Source: Streptomyces collinus Tu 365
Lineage (GTDB): Bacteria > Actinomycetota > Actinomycetes > Streptomycetales > Streptomycetaceae
Direction: 5' to 3'
Assembly: GCF_000444875.1 (NCBI RefSeq)
Contig: NC_021985.1
Span: 5,724,170 to 5,788,169 of the forward strand
Length of the DNA stretch: 64,000 bases
The translations under genes were made by a program, and so were the position numbers. Below, piece after piece: positions 16,930 through 26,199 of the stretch; position 1 is the first letter of the stretch; every line of letters starts with the position of its first letter. The notes below the pieces were generated by a model. The model did not search any database, had not been told where the DNA came from, and saw only the letters and a list, made by a program, of their open reading frames with translations.

Positions 16930-18012
16930 GTGACTTACGTGGTGACCGTGGCCATGGCCCGCCCCGAGGGGGCCCCGGAACTCGACGCGCTCCAGCGCGA
17001 GGGCGTCATCTTCTTGCTCCGGAAGGGGTTCGACTCACTCGAAGCGATCGAGGGACCCGACGGCATGGAGATCGAACTGCTGGACGACCTCATCGCCGCC
17101 GGCCCCTCGGGAGCCCTGCTCAGGATCTTCGTGGACGCGCCGGCGCTGGAGTTCGCCGAGGACGCCGCCCGCGAGGTCGTCTCGGAACTCCTGGAGCGGA
17201 CCGAAGCGCTCGCCGCCTGGCGGATCACCCGCTGCGGAGTGGAACTGAACTCCGAACTCCTCCAGGAGAGCCTCGACGCGGCCGACGGCCCGGACGCGCC
17301 CCCGGCCGACCCGGCGGAACGCGCGCGGCGCCACGCCGCCGCCGACGGCACGACCGATTCCGACCGGCTCCACCCCGCCGAGGTCGAGGCCATGCGCGCC
17401 CGGCTCCGCGCCCTGGCACCCACCCTGGCGGCCGTCCCCCTGGAGGCGTTCGGGCACGGCGACGACCCCGAGGAGAGCACGGTCGGCCGGGAGGCCGCGG
17501 AGATCGCGGCCGGCGCCCTGGTGTTCGCCGTGGACCTGCTGGTCGACGAACTCTTCACCGACCTGGCCGCCCTGGAGGAGGACGGCCCCACGGTGGCGGA
17601 GAGCGACGCGGCCTTCATGCTCCTGGACGACCTGCCCCCGCAGTTCGCCGACGAGTACACCGTCCTGTTCGCCCGCCGTCTCACGGTCACCGCCGTGACC
17701 CTGACCGGCCGCCTCGCCCAGCCCCGCCCGGTCCGCCCGTCCTGCGTGGCCGAGGAGATCCTGCTGCGCCTGCTGATCACCCAGGCCGAGGTGACGGCCG
17801 ACCTCTACGACCTCCTCTCCGACGAGGTCGCCACCGCACTGGAGACGTTCGCGGAGGGCATCGGCGCGGACCCCGACGCCGACGCCACGGACCTGGCACC
17901 GCTCGGGGCCGCGGACTGGTTCACCCCCTTCGACGACGACGGGGACGCCGGATTCGTCCACCCGTACGCGGCACACGACGACGAGGAGTCCCTGCAGGGC
18001 CCGGCCCGCTGA
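16930..18012 (+). CDS. Acidic hypothetical protein between two ku genes
   Basis: A 360-residue, strongly acidic protein that I do not recognise. It begins at a GTG 48 bases after the first ku stop. Residues 1-110 form an alternating pattern that could be a small alpha/beta domain (VVTVAMARPEG, LLRKGFDSLEAIEGPDGMEIE). The middle is helical (AEIAAGALVFAVDLLVDELFTDL), and the C-terminus is Asp/Glu-rich with a conserved-looking tail GAADWFTPFDDDGD. There is no signal peptide or membrane segment. Its place between two ku genes suggests, but does not show, a link to end joining. Confidence 0.75.
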   Translation: MTYVVTVAMARPEGAPELDALQREGVIFLLRKGFDSLEAIEGPDGMEIELLDDLIAAGPSGALLRIFVDAPALEFAEDAAREVVSELLERTEALAAWRITRCGVELNSELLQESLDAADGPDAPPADPAERARRHAAADGTTDSDRLHPAEVEAMRARLRALAPTLAAVPLEAFGHGDDPEESTVGREAAEIAAGALVFAVDLLVDELFTDLAALEEDGPTVAESDAAFMLLDDLPPQFADEYTVLFARRLTVTAVTLTGRLAQPRPVRPSCVAEEILLRLLITQAEVTADLYDLLSDEVATALETFAEGIGADPDADATDLAPLGAADWFTPFDDDGDAGFVHPYAAHDDEESLQGPAR

Positions 18013-18188
18013 CCGGCGACGTGCGTTTCGGAGACGCGGGGCCGGGGGCCGGAGTCCCCCCGGACCGGGCGACCGGAGGTCCCCCCCGACCGGGCGACCG
18101 CAGGCTCCCCGACCGGGCGTATGTGGCCTGCGTGCCGGAGGAGACTTCCGTAGCCTGATGGTGCTCGGGGCGACAGCGGAGGTCTGCC

Positions 18189-19178
18189 ATGCCCCGGACC
18201 ATCTGGTCAGGAGCCATCTCGTTCGGCCTGGTCACCGTGCCGATCCACGTGGTCGGCGCGACCGAGGACCACAGCATCCACTTCCACCAGTACCACCTGG
18301 AGGACATGGGCCGGGTCCGCTACCGCAAGGTGTGCGAGCTGGAGGGCCGCGAGGTCGCGCAGGACGAGATCGGCAAGGGGTACGAGCTGACGAAGACGCA
18401 GGTCATCCCCATCACGGACGAGGACCTGAGCAACCTGCCGCTGCCGACGGCGAAGGCGATCGAGATCGACGCGTTCGTACCGCTGGCGTCGATCGACCCG
18501 ATCAGGATCGCCGAGGGCTACTACCTCCAGCCGGCCGGCCAGGTCGCCGCCAAGCCGTACAAGCTGCTGGTCCAGGCGCTCGGCCGCTCCAGCAAGGTGG
18601 CCGTGGCGAAGTACGCGTGGAGCGGCCGGGAACGCCTCGGCCTGCTGCGCGTCCGGGACGACGTCCTGGTGCTGCACGCGATGCGCTGGCCGGACGAGGT
18701 CCGCGACCCCGCCGAGCTGCTCCCGCCCCCGGTCGAGGTGACCGACGAGGAGATCGAGGGCGCGCTGGCCCTCATGGACACGATGACCACGGACTCCCTG
18801 GAGGGCCCCGAGTTCCAGGACCAGTACACGGAGGCACTCGCCCAGATCATCGAGGCGAAGCGCGAGGAGAAGCCGCTGCCGGAGGCGCCCGAGCCGGAGC
18901 AGCCGGCCCAGGTGCTCGACCTCATGGCCGCGCTGAACGCCTCCGTACAGCAGGCGAGGGCGTCCAGAGGCGAGCGGCGCGAACCGGCCGAGGTGCACGA
19001 GCTGCCGAGCCCGAAACGGAAGACGACGGCGAAGAAGCAGACGGCGGCGAAGCGGACGCCGACGGGGAAGACGACGACGGCGAAGAAGACGACGGCGACG
19101 ACGGGGAAGACGACGGCGGCGGGGAAGCAGCCGACGACGGCGAAGAAGACGACGCCCCGGAAGCCGAGAAGTGCCTGA
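18189..19178 (+). CDS. ku: Ku protein, copy 2
   Basis: A 329-residue Ku protein starting PRTIWSGAISFGLVTVPIHV, clearly paralogous to the copy at 15.8 kb (shared RYRKVCELEGREV, GYELTKTQVIPITDEDL, MRWPDEVRDP). Its tail is shorter but also basic, made of KKTTA/TGKTT repeats over about the last 65 residues. Two Ku proteins may form homodimers or heterodimers with different partners. The gene is about 180 bases downstream of the acidic hypothetical. An inverted repeat lies after its end. Confidence 0.95.
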   Translation: MPRTIWSGAISFGLVTVPIHVVGATEDHSIHFHQYHLEDMGRVRYRKVCELEGREVAQDEIGKGYELTKTQVIPITDEDLSNLPLPTAKAIEIDAFVPLASIDPIRIAEGYYLQPAGQVAAKPYKLLVQALGRSSKVAVAKYAWSGRERLGLLRVRDDVLVLHAMRWPDEVRDPAELLPPPVEVTDEEIEGALALMDTMTTDSLEGPEFQDQYTEALAQIIEAKREEKPLPEAPEPEQPAQVLDLMAALNASVQQARASRGERREPAEVHELPSPKRKTTAKKQTAAKRTPTGKTTTAKKTTATTGKTTAAGKQPTTAKKTTPRKPRSA

Positions 19179-19247
19179 AGGCCCGGGAGGGGCGGACGGG
19201 CCGGACGCGAACGGACGGCACAGCCCCGGCGAAGACGGGAGAACACC

Positions 19248-19280
19248 ACGGCCGCCGCACCGGATCGATGCGGCGGCCGT
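19248..19280. terminator. Bidirectional terminator-like hairpin
   Basis: Perfect 12-base arms ACGGCCGCCGCA and TGCGGCGGCCGT are separated by 9 bases. The hairpin lies between the convergent ends of the second ku gene and the CDP-glycerol transferase-like gene. There is no T-run, as is usual in high-GC actinobacteria. Confidence 0.65.
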
Positions 19281-19343
19281 GGGCCGGAATGCCGGGGCCG
19301 GAATGCCGGGGCCGGAACGCTTGGGCGGGCCGGAAGCCGACGC

Positions 19344-21455
19344 TCAGCCCTTGACGGGATCGGGATCGCTGTTGTCGAGCGCGGCCTCGTTGTCCCGCTG
19401 CGACGGAATGACCGGAAGCGTGCGCACGGCCATGGCGGCCCGGTGCTCCTCGGCCTTGGCGCACAGCGCGCGGGAGGCGTTGTTGAAGCGGACGACGGAG
19501 GGCGGGTCGGACGGACCGAGCAGGTGTAGCTTGAGCTCGGTGCGGTCCGCGGCGTAGACGTCCTTCTCGGGGTGGCGCACGGACTCCAGCAGGGCCGGCA
19601 CACCGGAGGCGTCCGGGGTGAGGACGGCACCGGCGCGGACGGTCGGGAAGGTCTCCCGGAACTCGCGCTCGGGAAGACCGCTGGTGTTGGCGACGGCGTA
19701 CGGCTTCTCGCTCGCGAGGTAGTCCGAGATCACGCTGGAGACGTCGCTGATCAGCAGGTCGGCCACGTTGAAGCAGGCGTAGACGGTGGGCCCGGCGCCG
19801 ACGACGATCTGGTGCTGCCAGACGGGGAACGAGGCCCAGTAGGCGGCCTCCCAGGCGGCGGTCGCGGCGGCGACGGCGTCGGCCCGGCCCGGCTCGGGGG
19901 CGGACTGGAGCAGCATCCGCTCCGCGTCGTCGGCGCCGGTCCGGTAGGAGGACGAGGTCAGCCGGCCGAGTTCGGCGGTGCGGGCGGCGAGGTCCGCGGC
20001 GGCGGTGGGCGCGGGCCGCTCCTGGGCGTGCTGCGCGGCACGGGCGGTGCTGGCGGCACGGATCATGTCCTGGATGCGGGTGTTCGCGGCGCCGGCGCGG
20101 GGGTCGACCGAGCCGGTCAGCGGGTGCGGCTTGTACAGCAGCCGGACCTTGGGGTCGGCGAGGAGGGCGCGGACGATGTTCTCGCCGGCCTCGACGACGG
20201 AGGTGTTGCCGGGGTTGCCGTCCCAGCCCTCCCAGGTGGGGGCGTAGAGGACGGTGGTGTACTCGCCCTTGGGCGCACCGGCGTAGGGCTCGATGGCGTG
20301 GAGCTGGGGGCGCCCGATCTCGACGACGTCGCGGTCGTCGACGCCGACGTTGGCGAGGGCGTACCGCTCGCGGGCCGCTGGTCCGGCCACCCAGACCTCG
20401 TCGTAGGCCTTGGCGTACGGGTTGCAGCTGGACAGCTTGTCGCTCTCGCCGTGGTTGACGAAGGCGTGCTTGATGGTGGGGATGCGCAGGACCTGGGAGG
20501 TCTTGCCCGAGTTGGAGGGGTGGATCAGCATCTTGAGCGTGGACTGCTCGAGCCGCATGAGGTCGGCGACCTTGGGGAGGCAGACGATCGGGATGTCGGT
20601 GGAGGCGATCCGCTTCACCATGAACCGCTCGCGCAGCACGATCAGCGGGCGGCCGTCGAGACGGGCCAGCGGCTCGAGCCACATGTTGGCCTGGTAGGCG
20701 GAGCTGGTGCCGCCGGAGAAGTACATGCCGACCGTCGGCTGGTAGTCGGCGAGCCAGGACTCGAACCACTCCAGCGTCTCTTCGCTCGTCGCGGGCCGGC
20801 GGGAGGGCAGCAGCCGCACCAGCAGCATGACGACGGCCACGGCCGCGAGGACGGTGGACAGGGCGATGCCGACGGCGGCGATCCGGGCCATGCCGGTCGC
20901 GGCGGCGGCGAGCAGGCCGGCCGCCGAGGGCACGGCGAACAGGAGGAGCCGCTGCCCGGCACGCTGCATGACCAGCGCCGGGGGAGCGGCGCTCAGCCGC
21001 AAGGCGGAGGCGTCGACGTTGCGGGTGAGCACGGGAAGGGTGCGCGTACGGCGCACGACTATCGCCAGTGCCTGGCAGGCGAAGTGCAGACCGTAGAAGA
21101 CGAGCAGGCCGCAGACGAGGGCGAGGTACCGCGTCTCGTAGTCCTGCTCCTCGAGCCGGAGCAGGCCGGCCACCATGAGCAGGTCACGGACGACCTGACG
21201 CACGGTCACGGTGGCGTGCAGCTTGCCGAGGCTGCTCGCGACGCTGCGCTGCCAGCGGTGCAGGGCGATGTCGGCCGTGAGCCCGACGGCGAAGGACGCC
21301 ATGAGCAGCGGGACGCTCGGGAGGAAGGCCCCGGCAGCCAGACCGGCGAACGACAGGGCGAGCACCGTGGGCAGAAGGAGGCGTGCCGCAGCGGTGCGCA
21401 ACCGAGCGGACAAGGGCGATGCTGACAACTTCGCGGGCTCCAGGCAACTCGACAT
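19344..21455 (-). CDS. Membrane-linked CDP-glycerol glycerophosphotransferase family protein
   Basis: A 703-residue protein with an N-terminal membrane part (about residues 20-225, roughly five or six hydrophobic helices) joined to a C-terminal TagB/TagF-type domain. The catalytic part shows VNHGESDKLSSCNPYAKAYDEVWVAG, VLYAPTWEGWDGNPGNTS, LLYKPHP and ADLLISDVSSVISDYL, which are the family's conserved His/Glu and SDxSS segments. These enzymes polymerise glycerol- or ribitol-phosphate into wall teichoic-acid-like polymers. The fused membrane domain suggests it works at the inner face of the membrane. It probably has its own transcript. Confidence 0.85.
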   Translation of the reverse strand: MSSCLEPAKLSASPLSARLRTAAARLLLPTVLALSFAGLAAGAFLPSVPLLMASFAVGLTADIALHRWQRSVASSLGKLHATVTVRQVVRDLLMVAGLLRLEEQDYETRYLALVCGLLVFYGLHFACQALAIVVRRTRTLPVLTRNVDASALRLSAAPPALVMQRAGQRLLLFAVPSAAGLLAAAATGMARIAAVGIALSTVLAAVAVVMLLVRLLPSRRPATSEETLEWFESWLADYQPTVGMYFSGGTSSAYQANMWLEPLARLDGRPLIVLRERFMVKRIASTDIPIVCLPKVADLMRLEQSTLKMLIHPSNSGKTSQVLRIPTIKHAFVNHGESDKLSSCNPYAKAYDEVWVAGPAARERYALANVGVDDRDVVEIGRPQLHAIEPYAGAPKGEYTTVLYAPTWEGWDGNPGNTSVVEAGENIVRALLADPKVRLLYKPHPLTGSVDPRAGAANTRIQDMIRAASTARAAQHAQERPAPTAAADLAARTAELGRLTSSSYRTGADDAERMLLQSAPEPGRADAVAAATAAWEAAYWASFPVWQHQIVVGAGPTVYACFNVADLLISDVSSVISDYLASEKPYAVANTSGLPEREFRETFPTVRAGAVLTPDASGVPALLESVRHPEKDVYAADRTELKLHLLGPSDPPSVVRFNNASRALCAKAEEHRAAMAVRTLPVIPSQRDNEAALDNSDPDPVKG

Positions 21456-21981
21456 CCCCGGGCACGGACTTGCTGACTGGCCCGATCGAGGCCGAGCCCG
21501 GAAGCCGATACGTATGGATGTTCTTTACTTAAGTGAGTGGTGGGACTTTACCCGCGTGAAGCCGTCTCCGGCAGGGGGAAGGGCGCGAGCGGGACATCAC
21601 ACCGCCCTCTGTCAGCCGCACCGGGAACGACTGTACCGACCGGGACATGACACGTCGATGGTGAGGTTGGGGGAATTGAGGGGTTATCTATCGTTCCGCG
21701 GCTTCTGTAGAGGGCTGGATCGTGACAACAACATGAAGGGGGAGCGAACCTGTGGAGGGGGAGAGGTGACGCCGTCCGGGACGACCAGAGGACGACGGCC
21801 GCGGCGCCGGACGACAGACCGCCACCATCCACCGCGCTTCTTCGATGCCGGGACCGGCGAGGAGGGTGACCGCAGCGGACTGACGACACCCCCCTGATCC
21901 TCGGCCTGCGCCACAGGGTGTGTAGCCTCCCGGGCCGTACGGCCGGAGAACGATCCGGCCAGGTCCGACCGAGGAGACACG
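21456..21981. other. Intergenic stretch without a supported gene
   Basis: About 525 bases lie between divergent genes. It includes an AT-rich patch (TTCTTTACTTAAGTGAG near 21520) that could hold a promoter for the membrane transferase. Short open frames are present, but none has a ribosome site with coding-like composition. A GAGGAGA ribosome site at its right end belongs to the next gene. Confidence 0.5.
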
Positions 21982-22317
21982 TTGACCCCCAAGTCCGCGA
22001 GCACGCCTGAAGAGACCCGGATCGCCCTGGAGGGCGGTACCTATGCGGTGCTCACGGTCGCGGACGTAGCCGTCGCTGCGCTGCGGACGGCAGAGGACGA
22101 GAAGTACGATGTGCTCGCCGCGGTCGGAGGCAAGAACCTCCCCGCACTCGTACTGATGCGAAACGCACTGCAGGGCAAGGAGCCGGCGAACACCAACGCT
22201 GCCGAGAAGGCTCTGCGCGAGCTCGGCTTCAGCATCCTGGTGCGGCGCCGCTTCGACAACGTCACGGGTGAGCCGGTGCGCCTGACCCGCGAGCAGATCA
22301 ACAACTCCTCGATCTGA
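21982..22317 (+). CDS. Small hypothetical protein
   Basis: A 111-residue soluble protein starting at TTG with a clear GAGGAGA ribosome site 4-5 bases upstream. It reads like one compact domain with alternating helices and strands (GGTYAVLTVADVAVAALRTAEDEKYDVL, LPALVLMRNALQG, LRELGFSILVRRRFDNVTGEPVRLTREQINNS). The ending FDNVTGEPVRLT resembles a beta-hairpin. I do not recognise the family. A 69-bp dispersed repeat begins 67 bases after its stop. Confidence 0.65.
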   Translation: MTPKSASTPEETRIALEGGTYAVLTVADVAVAALRTAEDEKYDVLAAVGGKNLPALVLMRNALQGKEPANTNAAEKALRELGFSILVRRRFDNVTGEPVRLTREQINNSSI

Positions 22318-22383
22318 GCACTGCCGCGCCCTGCCTGACCAGACGGAAGGTCCAGGCGCCCACTCGGTCGGCGTAGCGACTTT

Positions 22384-22452
22384 GGGGCCATGATCTGCGA
22401 GGCTCGCGCCAAAGCGGCTGGCTGAAGTCGCGGAGCTGACCGCCCCAGCCAC
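22384..22452 (+). repeat. 69-bp dispersed repeat, copy 1
   Basis: This segment starts GGGGCCATGATCTGCGAGGC and ends CCGCCCCAGCCAC. It matches 43250-43318 over the whole 69 bases with 7 mismatches and no gap. Both copies are in the same orientation, just downstream of a gene end. One lies outside and one inside the integrated element. Confidence 0.75.
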
Positions 22453-22825
22453 AGAGGGGTTCTCCCCCTCACCATGCCCATGGCCGCGCCCGCCGTCCGG
22501 CCGGTGCAGGGGTCAGCGGGCCACACGAACGCCGGCGCATCTGACAGCGTCGGTCCGCATGCCGCCGCCACGATCCGGCCTCTTTCGGCGACAGTGTCTT
22601 TGACCTGCACCGTCGGGATTCACCGTTCGTCCCCGTGCGTGTGTTGGACTGTGGCCGCTGTGTGCGGCGACGGACGGTCGGCGACGTGCGGCCGGTGGCG
22701 AAGGCAGGTGAGGCGGCGCGGCGGCGACTGGCCGGCGCCGCCGCGCTTGGCGCGGCCCTTCATCGGCTGCTGCAGAGCTGATCTCGATCGTGGCCCACGC
22801 CTCAGATATGAAGGACGCTGGGGCC
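22453..22825. other. Intergenic stretch, nothing recognised
   Basis: About 370 bases between the dispersed repeat and the phosphoesterase gene end. I see no gene with a ribosome site and no strong hairpin. Short GC-rich frames in several phases are open by chance. Confidence 0.4.
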
Positions 22826-23989
22826 TCAGTTGCAGGTGCCGCTGCCGGAGTCGCTGTACTGCAGTGCTGTGGAGTCGAAGCCGGGGCCGGGCAGGACAGG
22901 CTTGTAGTCCCAGCTGTAGCTGTTGGACTTGAGGGTCAGCTTCATGACACCGAAGGCGCCGGCCTGGGCGGTGACCACGTTGGGGTTGTCGTAGTTGCCG
23001 GGCGCGCCGGCGAGGGTGTCGAGGGCCTCGCCGCCGGAGCCGACGATGAACTCCGGGATCCCGTGGGTCGGGTCGTACTGGCCGTCCGGGTTCATCGGGC
23101 GCAGCCGGGCGTACGCGTGCTCGTGGCCGTTGAGGATGAGCGTGGCGTGGTGTTGGTAGAGGAGCTTCCACCACGCGTCGGTCGCTGCACCCTCGACACC
23201 GCCGGCGCCCGGCGCGGAAGCGGGCACCGTGGCGGTCGAGGCCGTTGTGGCGCTGAAGGTCGCCTGGTGCCAGTACGCGATCGTGCACTGACGCTTGTTG
23301 GCGGCCAAGTCGTTCGAGAGCCACTGGGTCTCCTGGCCGAGGAGGCCGCTGTCCGTCGTGGAGCAGTCGTGCTTGAACGCGTCGGAGTTGCACTCGGCGT
23401 TGAGCGAGATGATGTGCCATCTGCCGAGGTTGTAGGAGTACCACCCCTGCTTGTCGGCGGTGTCGTCGCCGGCCTGGCCCTGGGTCTCCGGCGTGCCGGC
23501 CTGGTCGTGGCCGTTGAAGTAGCCGAAGTATCCGGCACCGTTCTGCCCGGCCTCGTTGTCGCCCTTCTTGGTGTACGGGTAGTACTCGTGGTTGCCCGGC
23601 GCCGGACGTTCGAGCATCCTCAGGCCGCCCCATGCCTGCTCGAAGGACTGCTCGAAGTCCGTCAGCTTGCCGACCTGGTACTGCTCGTCGCCCAGCAGTG
23701 CCACGGCATCGGGGTGCATGTCAGTGGCCTGCTTCGCGGTGGCGAACTCGGCGCTCATGCCGCCCAGGGTGGGGCTGCCGCACTTGAGCGATGCCGGGGT
23801 GGTGGCGTTCTCGGCGTCGTCGGGCTCGCAGGCGATGTCGCCGACAGCCGCCAGGGTGTAGGAGGCCGCGCCGTGGTGGGCGTAGGGCCAGTCGTTGTCA
23901 CTCTGGTTCGCGGCGGCGACGGCGGTGCCGGTGACCGCGAGGACGGCCAGGCCGACAGCTGCGGAGGAGATCTTGGTGACGCGTCTCAT
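22826..23989 (-). CDS. Secreted calcineurin-like metallophosphoesterase
   Basis: A 387-residue exported phosphoesterase with an N-terminal signal peptide (MRRVTKISSAAVGLAVLAVT, cleavage likely after TAVAAA). The metal-binding motifs are all present: AAVGDIAC (GD), LLGDEQY (GDxxY), PGNHEY (GNHE), a His in YWHQATF, and NGHEHAYAR (GHxHxY). This order is typical of purple-acid-like secreted metallophosphoesterases that hydrolyse phosphomonoesters or diesters outside the cell. No partner genes are adjacent. A phosphate-linked role is family knowledge, not shown here. Confidence 0.9.
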   Translation of the reverse strand: MRRVTKISSAAVGLAVLAVTGTAVAAANQSDNDWPYAHHGAASYTLAAVGDIACEPDDAENATTPASLKCGSPTLGGMSAEFATAKQATDMHPDAVALLGDEQYQVGKLTDFEQSFEQAWGGLRMLERPAPGNHEYYPYTKKGDNEAGQNGAGYFGYFNGHDQAGTPETQGQAGDDTADKQGWYSYNLGRWHIISLNAECNSDAFKHDCSTTDSGLLGQETQWLSNDLAANKRQCTIAYWHQATFSATTASTATVPASAPGAGGVEGAATDAWWKLLYQHHATLILNGHEHAYARLRPMNPDGQYDPTHGIPEFIVGSGGEALDTLAGAPGNYDNPNVVTAQAGAFGVMKLTLKSNSYSWDYKPVLPGPGFDSTALQYSDSGSGTCN

Positions 23990-24120
23990 GTGCGGTGTCC
24001 TTCCACGGCGGGAGTAGCCAACGCACGGTAGGCAGCCGATCTATCAGTTGACACAAACACGGTCCAACGGCTCGGTGAACTCCGTTCGTTGCAGGGCGAC
24101 GTTTCCTTCACTGCGCCCCA

Positions 24121-24681
24121 ATGGTGCTGCTGGTCACCCTGCTAGCAGGGTGCGCTGCGGGGCGGGCGGGTACCCCTGTGGCGACAAGCCCCAAGACCAA
24201 GCCGACTGCGGTGGCAACTACGCGGGCTCCCTCCGTGAAGCCGTCCCCGGCAAAGAAGCCGCACTCCACGAAAAGGCCGCGCTCTCGCTGCGCCAAGGGC
24301 CCCGTCGCCGCTCGCCTCAAGTGCCTGAACCCCGCCGTCAAGAGCGTCCAGGTGCTGGGCAAGGGGGAGAATCTGGACGTGACGATCTTCGTGAATTCGG
24401 GCGCCTCGCAAGCTTTGTTCGGAGTCGAAGCCACGGTCCATGGCGAGAATTAGGATGTCGTCCGGGCGGCAGCGAGAGTCTTTGGGCAATCCTCTGTTGA
24501 AGGGCTGTCAGTCATTGGGGTGGGGCCCGTCGAGGACAAGTACGGCAACACAAGTGCCCAGCCGCTGTGGGTCTGGGGCGCGTATCAGGGTCATTTTTCC
24601 CATTTCAACCTGGGCGTCCTGGGGATGAAGACCCTTTGGGATGCCGGCGACAAGTCGGGGTTCATGCCGGGGCTCACCTGA
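24121..24681 (+). pseudogene. Putative lipoprotein gene interrupted by an in-frame amber codon
   Basis: From ATG 24121 a 110-residue frame opens with a lipoprotein signal (MVLLVTLLAGC) and a Thr/Pro/Lys-rich linker, then a folded-looking part with a cysteine pair (RSRCAKGPVAARLKC). A TAG stops it at 24451. The same frame then continues without stop for 76 codons to TGA at 24679-24681 and reads as a plausible protein, rich in aromatic and Gly residues (VIGVGPVEDKYGNTSAQPLW, QGHFSHFNLGVLGMKTLWDA). The simplest reading is one 186-residue gene broken by a point mutation; a sequencing error or readthrough is possible. Function is unknown. Confidence 0.6.
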
Positions 24682-25077
24682 TGGCACAGCCGGCCTGGGG
24701 CCACACCCCTTCCATGTCTGCCGGGCCGCCTGCCGCGCGTGCGAGATCGGCGCCGCCCGAGGCGGCCATCGGCATCGGCATCACCTAACGCGACGCCCGC
24801 TCGATCTGCGGCACGGATGGCGGGCGGCCGACCTCGAGACCCCGCCCGCGCAACGCGAACCCATCGCCAACTACCCTTGCATGTCACGGAACCTGACCGA
24901 GCAGAACACGAGTCAAGCTGTCGAAGAGCTGTCGAAGGATCGTCGACGGCCTGACGAAAATCGGCCTGCTCACGGGGGATTTACTAGGCAGTCGCGTCTG
25001 TCCACGCGGACGACCGGACACGGTCGGCTTCCCTTGCTGTGGACAGCCGAGGTCGATAGTCGATAAGGAGCACGGCA
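24682..25077. other. Intergenic stretch without a supported gene
   Basis: About 395 bases with no convincing coding frame or strong hairpin. The promoter of the following small secreted protein gene should lie near its right end, where composition becomes less GC-rich (GTCGATAGTCGATAAGGAGC). The AAGGAG there is that gene's ribosome site. Confidence 0.4.
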
Positions 25078-25410
25078 ATGCTGAAGAGGTCACTGGTGGC
25101 CGTTCTGAGCGCTTCCGCCCTCGCGGTAGGGGCGCTGGGGCTGAGTACCGGGTCTGCCTCGGCAGCTTCCACCTGGAAGCTGAAGGCCACGTGCAGCTCA
25201 GTCAACGTACGAGCGAAGGCCACCACCAGTGCGAAGGTCAATGGCGTCGCTTACAAGGGCGATCTCATGAACGGCACGAAGGTGGACTACAAGGGCTACA
25301 AGGACATCAAGGTGGACAAGGCCTGGATCTACGGCAAGGTGGTCCGCAAGGACCGCAACGTCGTCTACGGCTGGGCCGCGCTCAAGTGCTTCAACCCTTA
25401 CGAGCAGTAG
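25078..25410 (+). CDS. Small secreted SH3-like protein
   Basis: A 110-residue exported protein. The signal peptide is MLKRSLVAVLSASALAVGAL with cleavage near GSASAAS. The mature part of about 80 residues has two cysteines (ATCSSVNVRAKATTSAKVNG and ALKCFN) and the pattern of a bacterial SH3 domain: VNVRAKATTSAKVNGVAYKGDL, then WIYGKVV. Such domains bind wall peptides or proteins. An AAGGAG ribosome site lies 7 bases before the ATG. A strong terminator follows 24 bases after the stop, so it is a single-gene unit. Confidence 0.85.
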   Translation: MLKRSLVAVLSASALAVGALGLSTGSASAASTWKLKATCSSVNVRAKATTSAKVNGVAYKGDLMNGTKVDYKGYKDIKVDKAWIYGKVVRKDRNVVYGWAALKCFNPYEQ

Positions 25411-25433
25411 GGGAAACCTGCTCGGACACCCAC

Positions 25434-25464
25434 GGCCTCTGACCGTTTCACCCGGTCAGAGGCC
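25434..25464 (+). terminator. Strong intrinsic terminator-like hairpin
   Basis: Perfect 12-base arms GGCCTCTGACCG and CGGTCAGAGGCC are separated by 7 bases. It lies 24 bases after the stop of the SH3-like gene. Confidence 0.8.
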
Positions 25465-25620
25465 GGCCGCCTGGTGGTGGGCGTGTGAACGCACAGTGAC
25501 TCGCGCCACGACGGCCTTTAAGCCCGCTGATCATTCAGGAGACCGCGTTCGAACCCCGTCGCCGTCATCGGGTCGATATCGTCTAGCTCGGGCTCCGTCT
25601 CGTGCCTCAAAATTCTCGGC

Positions 25621-26199
25621 GTGGCAGACATGGGACCCACTGAAATAGAGACGCCGGACGGGCTGTTGGGCTGGTGTCTGGTGGCCAACGTGGCGCGAGA
25701 GACTGCGCACGGCGAGAGTGGCCTCGACATCCAGCACGGCACGAAGCACTTCAGGGCAGGCGCCCTGCTGTGGCTCCCGCGCGTCCGCTGGGACCCGGGC
25801 CACGGTCGCTGGCCTGCGGTGGGCCGGCACCGGGGCAACGGCCGTCGGTATGTCAACATGGTCGTACGCGCACATGACCTGGAGAACTTCCGGGTCAAGG
25901 GCGTCTACAGCGAAGCCCTGGTGCGCAGTCTCAACGGCTACGAGCACGACCCGGCCGCCCCGCGGACCCTGCAGAACCCGTGGACCCGCGAGCGGGCCCA
26001 GGAAACGGCGGACAGCTGGAACCAACCCCGGGAGCCCGTCCGCATCGACGGCCACTCCCACCCTTGGATCTCCGTTCCCAACCCGCCGCCGGCAGAGCTC
26101 CAGATCGACGGTGAAACCCTGCACCTCGCCCACTACGGCACCAGGGGAGCCCACTACAGCCGCACACCCCCTCTCGTGGAATGGACACCGGAGCCCTGA
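25621..26199 (+). CDS. Hypothetical protein
   Basis: A 192-residue soluble protein from a GTG start. It is rich in Trp, Pro and His (LLWLPRVRWDPGHGRW, VGRHRGNGRRYVNMVV, DSWNQPREPVRI, HSHPWISVPNPPP). The pattern suggests a compact beta-rich domain with an exposed C-terminus, but I recognise no family. There is no signal peptide or membrane segment. The next gene, a NERD protein, starts 130 bases later on the same strand and may be cotranscribed. The composition is coding-like (G/C-ending codons). Confidence 0.65.
   Translation: MADMGPTEIETPDGLLGWCLVANVARETAHGESGLDIQHGTKHFRAGALLWLPRVRWDPGHGRWPAVGRHRGNGRRYVNMVVRAHDLENFRVKGVYSEALVRSLNGYEHDPAAPRTLQNPWTRERAQETADSWNQPREPVRIDGHSHPWISVPNPPPAELQIDGETLHLAHYGTRGAHYSRTPPLVEWTPEP

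Noticed and set aside
21684..22004. Small minus-strand frames in the 21.5-22.0 kb gap
   Set aside because: No ribosome sites, Arg/Pro/Ser-rich chance composition, and frames open on both strands.
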